Positions 4,911-7,099 of a stretch of 7,099 bases of DNA are shown here, piece after piece (the stretch's first letter is position 1; every line of letters starts with the position of its first letter). The DNA lies in assembly GCF_002423035.1 (NCBI RefSeq), contig NZ_DIUM01000121.1, forward strand, positions 1 through 7,099. Direction: 5' to 3'. A model generated the notes under the pieces. It saw nothing but the letters and a program-made list of their open reading frames with translations. It had not been told where the DNA came from and did not search any database. The translations under genes and the position numbers were made by a program. This DNA comes from Thiocapsa sp. UBA6158 (GTDB taxonomy: Bacteria; Pseudomonadota; Gammaproteobacteria; Chromatiales; Chromatiaceae).

Positions 4911-6500
4911 TCATCCCGTCAACATCCCCTTGATGGTGAAGAACAGCATCGCCGCCATGAGCGCGGACGCGGGCACCGTCACCACCCAAGCCGCGACGAT
5001 CTTGAGCACCTGCGAGCGTTTCACCAGCTCATGGCGATAGACCTTGCGCAGGCTTTGGCGCTCGAGCTTGGAGAAATGGGCCGGGTCCATACTGCGTTTT
5101 GATTTGCGCTTGAGCTCGCGCAGCATGCGTCCCTTCTCGTCGATCGACGCCTTGGCGAATTTCGCGAGGAAGGCATCGATGGCGGCCTGATCGCCCTCCG
5201 GGTGATGCGCCTTGATGGTCTCGAGCATCCTCGCGTACTGGCTCTTGAGATACTCGCGCAGAAAACCGACGCCGAAGACAGCGCCGACAGCGACATGCGT
5301 CGTGCTGACCGGAAGCCCGAGCTGGCTGGCGAGGATGACCGTGAGTGTGGCGGCCATCGCGATGCAGTAGGCGCGCATCTGATCGAGCTCGGTGATCTCC
5401 GAGCCGACCGTTCGGATCACCTTCGGCCCGAACAGGCCCAGTCCGATCGCGATCCCGAGCGCACCCACGATCATGACCCACATGGGGATGGGTGCAGCCG
5501 CCGTGATCTCGCCGGTTCCCGAGCTCACCACCTCGACGATCGCCGCCAATGGCCCGACGGCATTGGCAACATCGTTCGAGCCGTGCGCAAAGCTCAGCAA
5601 GGCCGCGGCAAAGATCAGCGGCACGGTGAAGAGCTGATTGACCCCTTCTTTGGAGTTGCCGATCCGCCGTGCCTGGCGTTCGATGATCGGGCGTGCGCCC
5701 CGGAAGACCAGGATCGCCAGTACCGTACCGACGCCCAAGGCCTGCAGGATGTTCACGGTCCAGATCCGGTTGAGCCCTTTGAGCATCAGGTAGGTGCCGA
5801 AGGCGAACGCCATGGCGGCCACCAGATAGGGCACAGCCTGACGCGACGAGGCGACCAAGTCGGTCCGGTAGGTGATGCTGCGTTTGATCAGATACAGAAA
5901 GCCGGCGCCGATCGCGCCCCCCATGAGCGGCGAGATCACCCAGCTCGCGACGATCTTGGCCACGCTCTCCCAATCAGCGATACCGACCCCGCTCGACGCG
6001 ATCCCGGCGCCCAGCACCGCGCCGACGATTGAATGCGTGGTCGAGACCGGGGCGCCCATGGCGGTGGCGATGTTCAGCCAGACCGCGGCGGCCAGAAGCG
6101 CCGCCATCATGATCCAGACGAAGGTGTCCGCGCTCCCGATGAGGTTCGGGTCGATGATGCCGCTGCGGATGGTTCCGACCACCTCGCCGCCCGCGATGAT
6201 CGCCCCGGCCGCCTCGAAGATGGCCGCGATGATCAGCGCGCCGCCCAAGGTCAGCGCCCTCGAGCCGACCGCCGGACCCACATTGTTGGCGACATCGTTC
6301 GCGCCGATGTTCATCGCCATGTAGCCGCCGATCATGGCGGCAATCACGATGAAGAGACTGCCGCCATGGGTGACATCGACCCTGACGACGGTGTAGAGCA
6401 TGACCCCGATGATGAAGAGCAAGCCGATGCCGAGGCGAAAGAGCTGTACCCGACCTTTTTTGGTCGCCTTTTCGAGCTCGTTGAGGTGTGTCAGCTCCAT
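4911..6500 (-). CDS. PiT-family inorganic phosphate transporter
   Basis: PiT permeases (SLC20-like) are inner-membrane symporters that take up inorganic phosphate, often as metal-phosphate with protons. The 529-residue product shows the duplicated family signatures. The N-terminal repeat has GANDVANNVGP (66-76) and GAPVSTTHSIVGAVLG (149-164). The C-terminal repeat has GSNDVANAVGP (307-317) and GLPVSTTHVAVGAVFG (395-410). Many hydrophobic segments are visible, starting at about residues 23-40 and ending with a final helix at about 499-524. A charged, helical cytoplasmic-looking region (about 415-495, with ETIKAHHPEGDQAAIDAFLAKF) separates the second signature from the last helix. I chose the ATG at 6498-6500 (MELTHLNELEKATKKG); an upstream in-frame start at 6560 would add 20 residues of unlikely sequence. 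No PhoU-like (DUF47) partner gene is next to it in this window, and no convincing Pho box was seen upstream. Confidence 0.95.
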   Translation of the reverse strand: MELTHLNELEKATKKGRVQLFRLGIGLLFIIGVMLYTVVRVDVTHGGSLFIVIAAMIGGYMAMNIGANDVANNVGPAVGSRALTLGGALIIAAIFEAAGAIIAGGEVVGTIRSGIIDPNLIGSADTFVWIMMAALLAAAVWLNIATAMGAPVSTTHSIVGAVLGAGIASSGVGIADWESVAKIVASWVISPLMGGAIGAGFLYLIKRSITYRTDLVASSRQAVPYLVAAMAFAFGTYLMLKGLNRIWTVNILQALGVGTVLAILVFRGARPIIERQARRIGNSKEGVNQLFTVPLIFAAALLSFAHGSNDVANAVGPLAAIVEVVSSGTGEITAAAPIPMWVMIVGALGIAIGLGLFGPKVIRTVGSEITELDQMRAYCIAMAATLTVILASQLGLPVSTTHVAVGAVFGVGFLREYLKSQYARMLETIKAHHPEGDQAAIDAFLAKFAKASIDEKGRMLRELKRKSKRSMDPAHFSKLERQSLRKVYRHELVKRSQVLKIVAAWVVTVPASALMAAMLFFTIKGMLTG

Positions 6501-6705
6501 ATCCGATCCGCATGTCGATGAGTCGCGCGGTATTGTTCCAGAAATAGAACCGTAACCCAATCGTCATGAATGCCTCGCAGGCGTGCGCGGATCCCGAGAT
6601 CGGCACCATAAGGGTGCACGCAATGCCGACCTGATCCGGATCATGCCGAAGCTGATTCGCTTGAAAACGCTCGCAAACGACCGTCAATCCATCCGCGTTT
6701 CGGGC

Positions 6706-6711
6706 TATAGT
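6706..6711 (+). promoter_or_regulatory. Possible -10 element for nifJ
   Basis: TATAGT follows GGGC about 115 bases before the nifJ ATG. No convincing -35 is present at 16-18 bp (the sequence there is GTCAAT), so this is only a candidate. If used, the whole group of inverted repeats at 6721-6795 would be in the transcribed leader. Confidence 0.25.
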
Positions 6712-6721
6712 TGAGGTCGTT

Positions 6722-6795
6722 ACTCGGCTCCCGCCTCGCTTCGGGCTGCGCCAGCCGCCGAGTCGGAGTAAGGCGCAGCCCGGCCGCGTTGCCGG
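6722..6795 (+). repeat. Overlapping alternative stem-loops in the nifJ leader
   Basis: A perfect 11-bp pair, CGGGCTGCGCC (6742-6752) and GGCGCAGCCCG (6772-6782), overlaps in interlocked fashion with a perfect 7-bp pair, ACTCGGC (6722-6728) and GCCGAGT (6757-6763). A local hairpin, GGCTG/CAGCC (6744-6756), competes with the long stem, and CCGGC/GCCGG (6780-6795) forms a further stem close to the nifJ start. The two main stems could form only as a pseudoknot or as alternatives. No U-run follows, so it is not a simple attenuator; an extragenic repeat or structured leader are the options. Confidence 0.5.
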
Positions 6796-6825
6796 CCTCC
6801 TACCCAATCACTCCGGGACAGCTCG

Positions 6826-7099
6826 ATGTCGCAAAAGCTCATGGTAACCCTCGACGGCAACGAGGCCGTGGCCTACGTCGCCCACCTGACCAACGAGGTC
6901 ATCGCGATCTACCCCATCACGCCGTCCTCCAACATGGGCGAATGGGCGGACGAGTGGTCGTCGCTCGGCATTCCGAATCTTTGGGGCACGATCCCCGATG
7001 TCGTGGAGATGCAGAGCGAGGCCGGCACGGCCGGGGCCATTCACGGGGCGCTGCAGGGCGGCTCGCTGGCGACCACCTTCACGGCGTCGCAGGGCCTGC
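6826..7099 (+). CDS. nifJ: Pyruvate:ferredoxin (flavodoxin) oxidoreductase, N-terminal part (runs off the window)
   Basis: This enzyme interconverts pyruvate plus CoA with acetyl-CoA plus CO2, passing electrons to ferredoxin or flavodoxin. It uses thiamine diphosphate and Fe-S clusters, supplies reductant for nitrogen fixation in some bacteria, and acts in fermentative or autotrophic carbon metabolism. Only the first 91 residues are here, out of about 1,200 in the single-chain family. They match the start of domain I: MVTLDGNEAVAYVAHLTNEVIAIYPITPSS (from residue 6), then the pyruvate-binding YPITPSS motif (29-35), VVEMQSEAGTAGAIHGAL (59-76) with the glutamate E65 that should contact the cofactor, and TTFTASQGL (83-91). 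The ATG at 6826 gives the normal N-terminus, with only a weak CGGGA-like ribosome-binding sequence upstream. It is divergent from the phosphate transporter gene. The symbol assumes the single-chain NifJ type; the missing C-terminus would confirm it. Confidence 0.93.
   Translation, partial: MSQKLMVTLDGNEAVAYVAHLTNEVIAIYPITPSSNMGEWADEWSSLGIPNLWGTIPDVVEMQSEAGTAGAIHGALQGGSLATTFTASQGL

Larger units (their letters stand above)
6501..6825. other. Divergent intergenic region between the phosphate transporter and nifJ
   Basis: This 325-base gap should hold the promoters of both divergent genes. It contains a short hairpin (GCACC/GGTGC around 6603-6616), a GATCCGGATC palindrome near 6635, a possible nifJ -10 box and a dense group of overlapping inverted repeats at 6721-6795. 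The minus frame that reads through it (down to 5974) is an out-of-frame shadow of the transporter gene. I see no small gene. No Pho box, sigma-54 site or riboswitch could be identified with confidence. Confidence 0.5.

Noticed and set aside
5202..6032. Long plus-strand open frame (276 codons) antisense to the phosphate transporter
   Set aside because: Its translation is rich in Asp, Arg, His and Gly with no fold-like pattern; it is a typical GC-rich shadow of the PiT gene.
6501..6570. Possible Pho box upstream of the phosphate transporter
   Set aside because: The nearest sequence (TTCATGACGATTGGGTTACG on the minus strand) lacks two properly spaced CTGTCAT-like repeats.
1..7099. CRISPR array, insertion sequence or defence operon
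   Set aside because: No regularly spaced repeats, no transposase-like product and no known defence-family domain were seen in any frame.

Overview
The window looks like chromosomal DNA from a GC-rich gammaproteobacterium. A purple sulfur bacterium (Chromatiaceae-like) is a reasonable guess from the style of RF3, RimI, PiT and NifJ, but this is inferred from remembered protein similarity and was not tested by a search. The housekeeping part (about 2.6-7.1 kb) is clearly GC-rich. The first ~540 bases are visibly richer in A+T and hold only gene debris.

Layout. Bases 1-547 hold the 3' end of a decayed right-handed beta-helix gene on the minus strand. Bases 548-1567 (minus) encode the core and catalytic domains of a P4-type tyrosine recombinase that has lost its N-terminal arm-binding domain. 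Bases 1729-2112 (minus) encode a 127-residue hypothetical protein that looks genuinely coding. Bases 2113-2621 have no large gene but are the most informative stretch. They contain a 28-bp sequence (2322-2349) that matches the XerC/XerD recombination site dif of gammaproteobacteria, identical to my recollection of E. coli dif at 23 of 28 positions including the 19 central ones. Beside it are a nested GC-rich inverted repeat, two smaller stem-loops and a possible 32-codon ORF that ends inside dif.

From 2622 on the region is ordinary core genome. prfC (peptide chain release factor 3, minus) is divergent from rimI (ribosomal protein S18 alanine N-acetyltransferase, plus). rimI converges on a PiT-family phosphate transporter gene (minus). 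That gene is divergent from nifJ (pyruvate:ferredoxin/flavodoxin oxidoreductase, plus), which runs off the right edge. The nifJ leader carries overlapping, mutually exclusive inverted repeats.

Reading as a whole: this is most simply the dif locus of the replication terminus, with accessory remnants (integrase, beta-helix debris) on one side and housekeeping genes on the other. The one exact FtsK-orienting (KOPS-like) octamer on each side of dif points toward it, as expected, though two matches are weak evidence. I found no CRISPR array, tRNA, rRNA, insertion sequence or recognisable defence system. The dif identification is the main result; nothing here is convincingly an undescribed system.
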